This document shows positions 1 through 7,871 of a DNA stretch of 64,000 nt, one piece after another. Within the stretch, counting starts at the first letter, position 1. The number at the start of each line of letters is the position of its first letter. Source of the stretch: CBDCRK01 sp965220955 (GTDB lineage Bacteria; Desulfobacterota; Binatia; Bin18; CBDCRK01); contig CBDCRK010000027.1 in NCBI GenBank assembly GCA_965220955.1, positions 10,484 through 74,483 on the forward strand. Reading direction: 5' to 3'. The position numbers and the translations under genes are program-made. The notes under the pieces are model-generated. The model was given only the letters and a program-made list of their open reading frames with translations, did not search any database and was not told the DNA's origin.

Positions 1-1019
1 GAGACTGCAACCTTCTGTGTGGAAAAACGGTTCATGATCTCACTCAGGAGCGGATTGACACAGCTATAGTCGCCGGTACTCAGGCTTAACAAGGAGACCT
101 CGTCATAGCCGCTCTTATCAATGAGTTTTTGCACCTGTGTCAGAAGGGCCTGTGGGTCTCGTTCCCGTAGCGGTCGGTAGATATAGCCTGCCTGGCAAAA
201 CCGGCAGCCACGCACGCACCCGCGCATAACCTCAAGGCTGACTCGGTCGTGCACAATGTTCAAATTGGGCACAACTTGCCGGTCAAGAAGCGGTACCGCG
301 TTTAGGTCACGAAGGAGGCGTTTATCTATCCGCTCATATCCTGGCTCTAGCGGCCGGATGGCTGCCAGAGTGCCGTCCGGCTGGTAATCCACAGTGAAGA
401 GAGACGGAACATATACCCCCGGAATAGTGCTAAGAGCCCGCAAGAGGGTCTTTCTGTCTTGCCTGTCCCAGGAGAGATAGGTCTCACAGATATCAAACAC
501 CGCCTCCTCGCCATCCCCCAGGAGAAAAGCATCGATAAAGTCAGCCAGAGGCTCGGGATGGAAGGCACAGGGGCCACCAGCAATAATAAGCGGGTCGGTT
601 TCATTACGCTCGGGGGAGAAGAGGGGAATACCGGCAAGATCAAGCATCATGAGAATATTGGTATAAGTCAGCTCGTACTGTAAGCTGAAGCCTATGATAT
701 GAAAGTCTCTCAGTGGGGAGCAAGTCTCTAACGAGGCTAGGGGAAGGCCCTGCTCGCGTAAAAGCCTTTCCATATCTTTCCACGGGGCATAGACCCGCTC
801 GGCGTAAGTCTCTGGACGGCGGTTGAGAAGATCATAGAGGATTTGCAGCCCTAGGTGAGACTGAGCGATCTCGTAGACCTCGGGAAAGGCTAGAGCAAAG
901 CGCAGGCTGACTTTCCTCAAGTCTTTGTGCACAGCGCCTCGCTCACCACCCAAGTAGCGAGCAGGCTTATCAACTAAAGGGAGAATAGCCTCGTAGGCCG
1001 CACGTAGATCAATCACCAC
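1..1019 (-). CDS. B12-binding radical SAM protein (TIGR03960-like), C-terminus outside window
   Basis: Partial: about 339 N-terminal residues are present and the frame runs off the left edge. The N-terminus reads KPARYLGGERGAV followed by an FPEVYEI motif, and the middle holds a B12-binding-like alpha/beta domain (GFSLQYELTYTN, GGPCAFHPEP). Near residue 263 is the cluster motif CVRGCRFCQAG (CxxxCxxC), then GDYSCVN. This order is typical of TIGR03960-family proteins, often fused to a TIGR03936 domain in bacteria lacking separate genes; the exact substrate of the family is not established. Start chosen at a GTG (1019), directly before another GTG; no strong ribosome site is visible, so the start is tentative. 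Confidence 0.85.
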   Translation of the reverse strand, partial: MVIDLRAAYEAILPLVDKPARYLGGERGAVHKDLRKVSLRFALAFPEVYEIAQSHLGLQILYDLLNRRPETYAERVYAPWKDMERLLREQGLPLASLETCSPLRDFHIIGFSLQYELTYTNILMMLDLAGIPLFSPERNETDPLIIAGGPCAFHPEPLADFIDAFLLGDGEEAVFDICETYLSWDRQDRKTLLRALSTIPGVYVPSLFTVDYQPDGTLAAIRPLEPGYERIDKRLLRDLNAVPLLDRQVVPNLNIVHDRVSLEVMRGCVRGCRFCQAGYIYRPLRERDPQALLTQVQKLIDKSGYDEVSLLSLSTGDYSCVNPLLSEIMNRFSTQKVAV

Positions 1020-1144
1020 TCTTATAGCTGTCAGTATAGGAGAAGAGAGCTCAAAGAGCAAGGTATAGGTCTGCAGCTTGACATCCCTGCAAAGCCCCGA
1101 TATGTGTTTTGCAATTTATCTCTTAGGACGATGTTGGTAGAGCT

Positions 1145-1750
1145 GTGAGCGTACTACAGACAAAAGTACTGGTACTTAACCGCTTTTATTTTCCCGTTCA
1201 TATCACTTCTGTCCGCCGCGCCTTTTGTCTTCTTTACCAAGGACTTGCCCGGGCAGTGGATGAGCAGTACCGCACATTTGATTTCGACTCCTGGAGTCAG
1301 CTCTCAGCCTCGCTGCACGATGATACGGTAGGACTTGTGAATCGAGTGATTCGTGTTCCCCGCGTGATCCTTCTTGTTGCTTATGATCGGGTGCCCAAGC
1401 GACATGTTCGTTTTAGCCGCTTTAACGTCTTTGCCCGGGATAAGAACACTTGCCAGTATTGTGGTCATAAATTTCCCCGGAGCGAGCTTAATCTCGACCA
1501 TGTTATCCCCCGCTCCCAGGGTGGTACCTCAACCTGGGAGAACGTGGTCTGCTCCTGTCGCGCATGTAACCGCATAAAAGGCGGGCGGTTACCTGAAGAA
1601 GCACACATGCAGCTTATCCGTCTTCCTCATCGACCGGAATGGACTCCCTTTGCTATGGAGGTATCCGGTTTTAAGCGCTACCAAGCATGGCTCCCGCACT
1701 TTTCTGCCGTAGACGTGGCCTACTGGAATGCTGAACTGCTGGAAGGCTAG
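1145..1750 (+). CDS. HNH endonuclease family protein
   Basis: 201 residues from a GTG start. The C-terminal half carries a complete zinc-bound HNH fold: C103-x2-C106, then LDHVIP (D118, H119), N133 and C138-x2-C141. The first 90 residues form a conserved N-terminal extension (VLVLNRFYFPVHITSVRRAF) typical of the stand-alone bacterial HNH proteins whose cellular role is unknown. No intron, intein or restriction partner lies beside it. Nuclease chemistry is strongly supported by the motif; biological function is not. Confidence 0.85.
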   Translation: MSVLQTKVLVLNRFYFPVHITSVRRAFCLLYQGLARAVDEQYRTFDFDSWSQLSASLHDDTVGLVNRVIRVPRVILLVAYDRVPKRHVRFSRFNVFARDKNTCQYCGHKFPRSELNLDHVIPRSQGGTSTWENVVCSCRACNRIKGGRLPEEAHMQLIRLPHRPEWTPFAMEVSGFKRYQAWLPHFSAVDVAYWNAELLEG

Positions 1751-1760
1751 CGCTTCTTCG

Positions 1761-2279
1761 TCAATTTTCCCCTGGGATCGGAAGAATCGGTACGTCATCT
1801 TCCTGGCGTTCTCGGTCGACTGCCTGAAGGGTACCCGCTTGCCGGATGAACTCCTGGGCCGCATCGGTTTGCGCTTCTACTTTTCTTGAATAAACGTTTG
1901 TGTTCCACAAGGCCACATGGGTGCCTGATTTGTTTTGGTATGTGAACCTGACCCAATAGTCGCCGGTAGGGCGCACAAAGGTGAAATATTCGCTTAGGCG
2001 ATCCAGGAGCAGGTCCTTTTGGCCTGGCATACCCGCCTCCCACTGACCCATCTTCCACTCATCTTCACTATCTCGTTTGCTCTCAAAAGCATTTCTTTCG
2101 ATGTTCGAGATCACCGAGTAGATACTTCCTTCTGGTTTGTAGGATTTGACAATAGTGATGGCCTTATCTGCCGTCGGACCAGTAGCTATGATTTCTCCTC
2201 CTCCGCACCCCCATACAAGCATGCTGGCCAGGACTATAGAGGTTACGAATATCCATGAATGTGGTGTGTGTCGTCTCAT
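1761..2279 (-). CDS. Predicted lipoprotein of unknown function
   Basis: 172 residues from an ATG with a GGGGAGG ribosome site 9 bases upstream; an upstream in-frame ATG at 2315 lacks such a site. The N-terminus has basic residues, a hydrophobic stretch (IFVTSIVLASMLVWG) and a cysteine followed by glycines (VWGCGGG), which fits a lipobox, so the mature protein is probably lipid-anchored. The rest is soluble, with an aromatic-rich segment (YWVRFTYQNKSG). I do not recognise the family. It converges with the HNH gene, stop codons about 10 bases apart. Confidence 0.6.
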   Translation of the reverse strand: MRRHTPHSWIFVTSIVLASMLVWGCGGGEIIATGPTADKAITIVKSYKPEGSIYSVISNIERNAFESKRDSEDEWKMGQWEAGMPGQKDLLLDRLSEYFTFVRPTGDYWVRFTYQNKSGTHVALWNTNVYSRKVEAQTDAAQEFIRQAGTLQAVDRERQEDDVPILPIPGEN

Positions 2280-2384
2280 ACCATTTTCCTCCCCACATAG
2301 AATATTAACTGGCAAGGATTCTACAATGAAAATGTGTAATGATCCAGCCTAGGGCAGTATATTAACCCCCCAGGGCATTTCCCC

Positions 2385-2756
2385 TTATGCGGTTCCCTCG
2401 CTTTCGTTGATCTTGCAAAAGGAGCGATACATGTCAATAAGGATCTCACGCTGACGGGGGGAGAGAGCAGGGTCACGCATGATGGCCTGCACCACATCCT
2501 CTTCTTTTCCCTCTTGCGGATCAAGTATCCCAGCCTGAGTATAGAGGGTCTCTGCTGAGACTCTTAATCCCTGAGCCAGGGACTGAAGGATGAGGCTACT
2601 CGGTGTTCTCAATCCTCTTTCGATTTGGCTGAGATATGGATTGGAAATCCCGCACATGTCCGCCAGACGACGGATGGAGAGCTGGGCCATTTGTCGTTGC
2701 CGTCGAATGAACTCGCCCAGCGGAATAGAAGTAGAACCACTCTTTTTGCCAGCCAT
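2385..2756 (-). CDS. XRE-family transcriptional regulator
   Basis: 123 residues with an N-terminal Cro/CI-type helix-turn-helix at about residues 14-68 (FIRRQRQMAQLSIRRLADMC, ISNPYLSQIERG, PSSLILQSLAQGL). The C-terminal 50 residues (ALSPRQREILIDMYRSF) are helical and resemble tails of XRE regulators found beside polyhydroxyalkanoate genes. The gene directly upstream on the same strand is a broken phasin-like gene, which agrees with that idea. Its target is inferred only. Confidence 0.8.
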   Translation of the reverse strand: MAGKKSGSTSIPLGEFIRRQRQMAQLSIRRLADMCGISNPYLSQIERGLRTPSSLILQSLAQGLRVSAETLYTQAGILDPQEGKEEDVVQAIMRDPALSPRQREILIDMYRSFCKINESEGTA

Positions 2757-2775
2757 TTCCTTTGGAACACTTCCT

Positions 2776-3073
2776 CTATCTCTCGGTTCTCTTCTCTGCT
2801 TCTTCTTCCTTCTCGATCTGCCACAGATTGCGGGCCATGTTTACTGTACTCTCAACAAACTGGCGAGTCATGGTGGTTTGCGCCTCGAAAAGCGAACCCA
2901 GGGGGTATCTTTTGCCCAGCCGGTGGCCTGCTTTTACCACTCAAGGGCGCTCCTAGCTATCTTCTCGCTGGTGTCAAGGTAGCTGGCAACCACTTTTTTG
3001 CGTCGCTGCGCCATGGGGCACTCAATTCAGAAAAAAGCTTAAACAGCGAAAAATGGCTCTCTTGTTCTGCCAT
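2776..3073 (-). pseudogene. Phasin-like (PHA granule-associated) gene, frameshifted
   Basis: No single frame is open, but three minus-strand frames in succession read as one protein: MAEQESHFSLFKLFSEL, then YLDTSEKIARSALEW followed by an in-frame TAG and KQATGWAKDTP, then LGSLFEAQTTMTRQFVES and MARNLWQIEKEEE up to TAG at 2776. This pattern of amphipathic helices resembles small phasin or PHA-synthase-associated proteins. The second shift lies in a run of five C (loss of one C would explain it). The upstream shift is near 3010-3030. The neighbouring XRE gene may have been its regulator. Confidence 0.55.
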
Positions 3074-3220
3074 TATCTACTCCTCCTTGTCCTTGCAAGA
3101 CTATCCTTCGAGTTCAATGCTAGCTATGCTAAGCAATATTGCTAATTTTTGCAAGCAAGATGAGCAGAAAAATTATCCCCTTGGAGACAAAAAACGTCTT
3201 TTTTAAGCGGGAATGCGTGT

Positions 3221-3490
3221 TTACGCCCCTATCGGATCAGTAGAAATGATAGGCAGGAACACACTAAATCTACTCCCCTGGCCCTTGCCTAGCATTTCCT
3301 CAACGGACAATACGGAAGGATTGAAAACCCAGGGGTAACGCAGCTCCTGGTCCTGTTCGAAAACCACGATAGGAGAGTCTTTGAGGACAACCCGAAAGCG
3401 TTCTTCGCTCTCCTGTACTACTTCCTCGGCCTGCTTGGGCTCGGATTCTACAACTTCCAGGGCATCAATCTGTTGACGCAGCGTCTCCAA
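3221..3490 (-). pseudogene. PAS-domain histidine kinase remnant with internal deletion
   Basis: An 89-residue frame joins the start of a PAS domain (ERFRVVLKDSPIVVFEQDQ, after a coiled-coil lead-in) directly to the last residues of a HATPase domain (GQGSRFSVFLPI). The rest of the PAS fold, the HisKA helix and almost all of the ATPase core are missing. This is best explained by an in-frame internal deletion of a sensor kinase gene. It is unlikely to make a working protein. Confidence 0.6.
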
Positions 3491-3524
3491 ACACCGTCAA
3501 GTATATCATACACAATTTGTGTTG

Positions 3525-3541
3525 ACTGACTATCAGTCAGT
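3525..3541. promoter_or_regulatory. TetR-type operator palindrome
   Basis: Perfect inverted repeat of 7 bases with a 3-base centre: ACTGACT-ATC-AGTCAGT. This shape and wording is typical of TetR-family operators. It overlaps a TTGACT hexamer (3522-3527) that could be a -35 box with AATATT 16 bases downstream. No TetR gene is present in the window. Confidence 0.55.
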
Positions 3542-3671
3542 GAAATATTGCTTCATCATGAGGTTGCACTTCAGCCGTGCGGATGCTAAAAGACAAAAAG
3601 TCAGATAGTTCTGTGAGTACCGGCATCTTACCAAGACAAAATGATGAGCAAAAGGGGTAACGGCTCCGCGC

Positions 3672-3677
3672 TATAAT
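3672..3677 (+). promoter_or_regulatory. -10 box upstream of the ferritin-like gene
   Basis: A consensus TATAAT lies 41 bases before the ATG of the ferritin-like gene, followed by an AAGGAGAG ribosome site. No good -35 hexamer is visible at the usual distance. Confidence 0.4.
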
Positions 3678-3717
3678 AGGGCTACTTCATTATGGCCCAA
3701 AGAAAAGGAGAGATGCT

Positions 3718-4134
3718 ATGGCAGACGAAGAACTTCTTCAGCAACCCAACAAAGCTTTGCAGATGGAGTATAAGACGACTTTCCAATACGTGCAGAACTC
3801 TTACCTAGTGAAAGGCATGCGGCGCCCCTCCATGGTGCAATGGCTGCGCGCCCAAGCCCAGAAGGAGCAGCAGGATGCCTTTAAACTGGCTGATAAGATT
3901 GTCTCCTTAGGAGAGATACCCACAACCGAGATTCCAGAAATTACCCACTTAACCAAGTCCGAGGATATCCTGCAAGAGAGTCTGGCCCTGGAAGAGGGCT
4001 CGGTCAATGCCTACCAGGAGTGCATCAAGCTGGCCAGCGAGCGGGGAGATACGTCTTTAAGACTTCTCCTGGAAGAACTTCTTGCCAGTGCTGAGAGTGA
4101 CTTGGAAGAGATCCGCAAGATGGTAGAGGAGTAG
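3718..4134 (+). CDS. Ferritin-like domain protein
   Basis: 138 residues, all-helical, with repeating helix pairs: MEYKTTFQYVQNSYL, then EQQDAFKLADKIVSLGEIP, then LALEEGSVNAYQECIKLA, then LLEELLASAESDLEEI. The layout matches bacterioferritin/DUF892-like ferritin-fold proteins, including the loop LGEIPTTEIPE that follows the second helix. The usual E-x-x-H metal motif is E-x-x-D here (EQQD), so iron binding is plausible but uncertain. ATG has an AAGGAGAG site 6 bases upstream. Stands alone, convergent with the next gene. Confidence 0.75.
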   Translation: MADEELLQQPNKALQMEYKTTFQYVQNSYLVKGMRRPSMVQWLRAQAQKEQQDAFKLADKIVSLGEIPTTEIPEITHLTKSEDILQESLALEEGSVNAYQECIKLASERGDTSLRLLLEELLASAESDLEEIRKMVEE

Positions 4135-4143
4135 CTTCTTTTT

Positions 4144-4575
4144 TTACCTTTCCTTTTGCTTCTGAAAGGCAACCTCTCTAGCCTCCTCCACCTCCGTGAT
4201 AAGGAATCTTCTTTCCTTGGGGTAGAGACAACCCTTGATGGTCAGTAACTTGCCTGCAATCTCTGGTTGCTGCAAAGGCAGAGTGAGGTTTTCGGGTCCA
4301 TAAAAGTGCACTTGACGATGAAAGAGGCTTTGCAGGATCATCCGGTCGCCATATCTGCCCCTCAACTCCTCTACTTTTTCCAACCGGAAAAGCCAATGCT
4401 TTCCCTGAATGAAAACAGTGAGTGTGGACAGGCCTCCAGGGTTCCGCTTGTCAAGAGGAAGAAGTTCCCCGGTGAAGCGAACCATGGGAGTTCGATCCGG
4501 GTAAATAAACTCAGCAATAGCCGTCGTAGTCCAGAAGACCGATATCAACAGAACGACGAGTGTTATCTGTCTCAT
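4144..4575 (-). CDS. Exported protein of unknown function
   Basis: 143 residues from an ATG with GGAGG at a good distance (an upstream in-frame start at 4614 has none). Residues 1-21 form a signal peptide (RQITLVVLLISVFWTTTAIA, cleavage after AIA). The mature part, about 120 residues, looks like a small beta-rich domain (FTGELLPLDKRNPGGLSTLTVF, LTIKGCLYPKERRFLI) of the OB-fold type seen in periplasmic nucleic-acid-binding-like proteins; the family is not recognised. Periplasmic location is inferred from the signal peptide. Confidence 0.6.
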   Translation of the reverse strand: MRQITLVVLLISVFWTTTAIAEFIYPDRTPMVRFTGELLPLDKRNPGGLSTLTVFIQGKHWLFRLEKVEELRGRYGDRMILQSLFHRQVHFYGPENLTLPLQQPEIAGKLLTIKGCLYPKERRFLITEVEEAREVAFQKQKER

Positions 4576-5086
4576 GATGTTTCCTCCTTCCCATAGGGGT
4601 TTCTCCAGAGCCAAGTGTTGTTACTTTTCCTTCATGGGAGGACAATAGCCAGAGGTGGAGCGAAAAGTCATAAAATTTTGGTTCAATTTTTAAGGGCGAG
4701 AAGTGAAGCGAGATCAACCAATTATCCTCTGTTTCTTGCGCCCGGACATAGGACACCGACACCAGAGCCATACCAAACCTAGGCCCTGACTCCCTCAACA
4801 AACTTGACACCCCAATACTGGTAGAGGTAGAAACTATCTATGAAACCTCCACAAGGGTGCAGGGGAAGTAGAGACGGAGCGCGCTCGTCCAAAAAGCCCT
4901 TATTCCAATTTAATGAGGAGGTATTGGATATGGAGGACGTTACTCCACCGGGCTAGTAGGGCCCACTGTTGGCGGGTGGTGCTGGTCCTGTAAGAGGGAC
5001 TTAAGGAGGCGTTATATATCTCGTTGACAGGCGGGGCTGATTACAGAAACACTGAGGAAAATTGTTGGTATTCTCAATGCCAGCAG
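4576..5086 (+). other. Intergenic stretch with a fossil second copy of a regulator promoter and start
   Basis: No intact gene. From 4665 the sequence AGTCATAAAATTTTGGTTC followed by AATTTTTAAG and then a GTG start (4703) nearly repeats the stretch at 7825-7900 in front of the decayed winged-helix/TPR regulator. The first codons also correspond (VKRDQPIIL here, VKQDQYIIF there), after which similarity fades into stop codons. From about 4900 to 5086 lies non-coding DNA ending in a strong terminator, including an 8-codon reading frame at 4930 behind GAGGAGG. Confidence 0.5.
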
Positions 5087-5120
5087 CGGGCTTCCTTCCC
5101 GAGGGGAAGCCCGTTTTTTT
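5087..5120 (+). terminator. Rho-independent terminator
   Basis: A 9-bp stem (CGGGCTTCC / GGAAGCCCG) with a 9-base loop is followed by seven T. It ends 14 bases before a small gene and has no gene of its own upstream for 500 bases, so it may end an unrecognised RNA or act as an attenuator for the small gene. Confidence 0.8.
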
Positions 5121-5134
5121 GTCTGGGAGAGCCT

Positions 5135-5281
5135 ATGAACAGGACTAGAGCACAGGAAGCCGCACAAGCTGTTATGGATGTTTACTTTGAAATTAATGCT
5201 AATGCTCCGGCAAACTGGATTGACCTGCTTGAAGACCGCCAGGCATGGGCAGATCTCAAAAGCGTAATGGAGGCTCTCTGA
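5135..5281 (+). CDS. Small protein of unknown function (48 aa)
   Basis: An acidic, helical 48-residue protein (AQEAAQAVMDVYFEINANAP, WIDLLEDRQAWADLKSVMEA). The ATG follows a GGGAGAGCCT stretch that can serve as ribosome site and sits right behind the strong terminator, so expression would need read-through or antitermination. No family recognised; protein-like composition is the only support. Confidence 0.4.
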   Translation: MNRTRAQEAAQAVMDVYFEINANAPANWIDLLEDRQAWADLKSVMEAL

Positions 5282-5299
5282 TATTTCCCGTGGAAGGGT

Positions 5300-6048
5300 C
5301 CATATATAGTGGTATCAGCCAACGGTAGTGGCGACAAACAGGCGATAGCCTTCGAGGTCCAGAAAGAGACGCTGGAAGAGATGGGAAAGGTTGAACAGGC
5401 CATAGCAGCGGCGCTTGAGCACCTTGATCTTATTATTGAGCCCCTCCACAAAGCCGCTGTTGTGGCGATGGAGAAAGTAATGGGTGATTTCTTCCAGCCC
5501 CATTATCTTCACTCTGCCTACCTCCGCCCAATCTACCTCCTGACTAATCCAGCGATCCACTACCCCTTCTAGGGCTTTGTACCCTATATCTTCCTTTATC
5601 TTCCTTGATACTCACATCCTCCACCGTGGCATGGACTCATTGCAAGAGCAGATATTTCTCATAGGCTTTGGTAGGGGGAGGGTTGGCTGTATACCACGGC
5701 AACTCCTGGGTCGTGGTCGGTTCTCCTTCGCAGTACCCACACCGGTAACCTTTGGGATACAGCTGGAGGTATACTCTTTTGCCCAGAACTGGGTAGGTGT
5801 CTGAGCGTGAGGGCATCATCTACTCTATGAAAATCCCTAATCTCTCGCCCACCCTTCCTACACTGCGTCCCCTCAAGTGTACTTTCTACCGTGAGGATAC
5901 ACTCACCACGGTCGTTAATCTCCCTAGCCAACACCCCCACATCGGCTATATCCAGTGCAATGGTGATCTGCGCGTTGATAGCCAAGCCCTGCTGATCTCT
6001 TGTCGATCTTAGTATTTTTTCATATTCTGGCAGCGGTCGCATCACCAC
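5300..6048 (-). mobile_element. ISL3-family transposase remnant, internally deleted and frameshifted
   Basis: On the minus strand, high to low coordinate, the frames give an ISL3 N-terminus (ILTVESTLEGTQCRKGGREI; GKRVYLQLYPKGYRCGYCEG, the zinc-ribbon region), then the helix-turn-helix joint (IGYKALEGV, DRWISQEVDWAE) up to the first catalytic position (MGLEEI), and then jump straight to the C-terminal HNSGFVEGLNNKIKVLKRRC and YGLFNLSHLFQRLF. Most of the DDE core between GLEEI and HNSGFVEG is deleted and frames change near 5600 and 5800. No terminal inverted repeats were found. Inactive. Confidence 0.75.
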
Positions 6049-6051
6049 AAT

Positions 6052-6240
6052 ATGTTGGGGTCTTCACGGCAGCTATCAAAGAACCAAATTCATATTGAAG
6101 GAATGCTCAGAAAAACGGCGGGCGATAAAACGTGTGCAGCCGAGCTTTTAGGCTTAAGCCGTTCTTCCTTCTACCGCAAAATAGAGGATTTGGGCATTCA
6201 CCTGCGACTGGGGCCGAATAATAATGACGGGAGAGATTAA
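6052..6240 (+). pseudogene. C-terminal Fis-type DNA-binding piece of a sigma-54 response regulator
   Basis: 62 residues whose body (IEGMLRKTAGDKTCAAELLG and LSRSSFYRKIEDLGI) is the Fis-type helix-turn-helix that ends NtrC-family activators. The receiver and AAA+ domains are absent: the frame begins right at the edge of the ISL3 remnant. Probably a truncated gene end; expression as a stand-alone DNA-binding peptide cannot be excluded. Confidence 0.6.
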
Positions 6241-6271
6241 CTAGGCTATGGGAACTGGGCTGAAGATGAAC

Positions 6272-6420
6272 TTATGAACTTAAAGGTAGAGCCAAACGAA
6301 ATACTGTTCCTTTGCTTGGCTCACTGGTGTAAGCAATGGTCCCTCCATGAGCAGCCTAACAGAAAAGCTAGTGCGCGAATCTTCCTGCCTGGTGCTCTCT
6401 ATTCAAGAGAGATAGAGTGC
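6272..6420 (-). pseudogene. HATPase C-terminal remnant of a histidine kinase
   Basis: The minus strand reads AAHGGTIAYTSEPSKGTVFR and LALPLSS before a TAA at 6272, matching the G2-box end of a histidine kinase ATPase domain. A TAG precedes AAHGG in frame, and further upstream the coding signal is lost, so only the last 30 residues are recognisable. It lies next to the NtrC tail fragment but on the opposite strand, so both may derive from one two-component locus broken by the ISL3 element. Confidence 0.5.
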
Positions 6421-6522
6421 TGGTTGGCAAGCGCATGAATAAAGACTCAGTAGCAGATTTGTGTTAGTAGAGGGGCGGTAGAGGTGCAGGCAGAAGAAGA
6501 GGCAACAGTCAGGAGGTGGACT

Positions 6523-6882
6523 ATGAAACAGGATTGGTATCTCCATCCGTTTGTTGCCGAGTATGCGGGCAACACCTTGGTGGACATTCGTTTCATCGGC
6601 CTGCGCACCCTTGCTGGAGAGGATCGATGGCAGGCCGCTCTGGAAGGATCGAGAAATCTAGTGGTCGTACCGGTGAGCGATGCGGGACTGCACGTAGCTG
6701 TGGATTGTGTGCTCTCTGACGACCCGGACAAACATATTCTGATCTGCTCAGGCCTCTTTGCGTTCCATGGCACCACTGATGCCCGCTGGGAGATCATGGG
6801 GCCAGCCGGGGCATTTTTCTCCCAGTACGCATCCCTGATCCGTGAGGCACTGGCACAGGGTCGCCGGCGGGCCGGATGGTAG
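6523..6882 (+). CDS. Conserved hypothetical protein
   Basis: 119 residues from an ATG with CAGGAGG 7 bases upstream; an earlier in-frame GTG at 6484 has no such site. The protein is soluble, with beta-rich segments (YAGNTLVDIRFIGLRTLAG, RNLVVVPVSDAG, HILICSGLFAFHG) and a helical end (FFSQYASLIREALAQG). No family recognised. It overlaps nothing and ends just before a field of gene fragments on the other strand. Confidence 0.5.
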   Translation: MKQDWYLHPFVAEYAGNTLVDIRFIGLRTLAGEDRWQAALEGSRNLVVVPVSDAGLHVAVDCVLSDDPDKHILICSGLFAFHGTTDARWEIMGPAGAFFSQYASLIREALAQGRRRAGW

Positions 6883-6892
6883 GGTTTGTGGG

Positions 6893-7110
6893 GCCAGGTC
6901 AATACCAACAAGGTTTGGATAGGTCTCACGCCACAATCGCGTCTTTGCGGCTAGAACTGTGTTCGCCTCCCAGGTGAGGTCTCGGCCGAAGCAAAAGATC
7001 AACCCTACTCGCATCTCGTTACAATAGATTACCTCGGTTTCGATTGCAGCCTGACACGCAGCCATGATAACCCGGTCTAGGTCATAAAGCCCAGCGTGCT
7101 CGCCCCGTAG
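6893..7110 (-). pseudogene. Adenosine-deaminase-like fragment
   Basis: About 70 residues resemble the middle of an adenosine deaminase TIM barrel: LYDLDRVIMAACQAAIE, then EMRVGLIFCFGRDLTWEANT and YPNLVGIDLA, the last matching the G-(F/I)-D-L-A strand of the family. The N-terminal metal-binding part and the C-terminal catalytic part are both missing. It follows a UspA fragment with no spacer, in another frame. The family call rests on these short motifs. Confidence 0.45.
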
Positions 7111-7465
7111 GAACGACGCGCCGTAGATAGATCTCTTCTGTAGGAACAACATGTAAGTGGTAGACGGTCCCACCATTCTCCTGAGCCAGATGACGGGCAT
7201 AGGTCAGCGCGGCCAAAGACCTCTCATGAATGTCTATCGGAACCAGAACTCTACGAAAAGGCTGAGTAGTGGATAGCCCCTCTACCTCGCGGGTGGTAAA
7301 TCCTGGGCAAAAAGATTCACGCACCACCTTTTCCGCCATACTAAGGACGGCACACATGAGTGCGACCTCTCCGGACGCGTTATGAGCAATAGTCGGGGGA
7401 GTGTCTAGCTGCTCCGGAAGCACTGGGAGGGTGGAAGACAAGGGCATTGGGAATTTCTTAAACAT
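7082..7465 (-). pseudogene. UspA-like universal stress protein fragment
   Basis: A 127-residue frame in which residues 70-115 read FRRVLVPIDIHERSLAAL and VYHLHVVPTEEIYLR, the first strands and helix of a UspA domain (normally about 140 residues). The ATP-binding G-x2-G-x9-G(S/T) end is missing because the sequence switches to the adenosine-deaminase-like piece. The first 65 residues match nothing I know. Likely a fusion of debris and not a working stress protein. Confidence 0.5.
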
Positions 7466-7485
7466 GGAGTCGAAATGGCTTCTCC

Positions 7486-7707
7486 TCAGGAGGATAACAG
7501 GTAATCATAGTCCCCCCCGATGTTGAGCATGGCAATGCCCTTGCTCCGACTAGGGAAGGGTTTGCAGAACTCGACCAGCCAGTCGTTCTCTTCTTGCAGG
7601 TGGACAACCTCTGAGGCTCGGTCCCTGAACTGGGGCTCGATTCCGCCCGCCCATAGGTCCGGTAGCTCATAAACGTGTTTGTCCGTTGGTATAATCCAAT
7701 AAGCCAT
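7486..7707 (-). CDS. Small conserved-looking hypothetical protein (73 aa)
   Basis: 73 residues with an aromatic and acidic composition (MAYWIIPTDKHVYELPDLW, ENDWLVEFCKPFPSRSKGIA, NIGGDYDYLL). The ATG follows GGAAGGG at 8 bases, so translation initiation is supported. No known domain; a start and RBS of this quality in an otherwise decayed region suggest it is still expressed. Confidence 0.45.
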   Translation of the reverse strand: MAYWIIPTDKHVYELPDLWAGGIEPQFRDRASEVVHLQEENDWLVEFCKPFPSRSKGIAMLNIGGDYDYLLSS

Positions 7708-7871
7708 AACTACCCTTCCTGCGTTTTATTTTATGGTCTGGTTTTCTGCTGACATAGGATGTTCCCTTTTTCCTCTTGCCATTCTTTCTCTATGAGAGGC
7801 CAATACCTGGGGGTGGGATGGCAAGTCATAAAATTTGGGTTCAATTTGGGTTCAATTTTTAAGAGAGAAAA

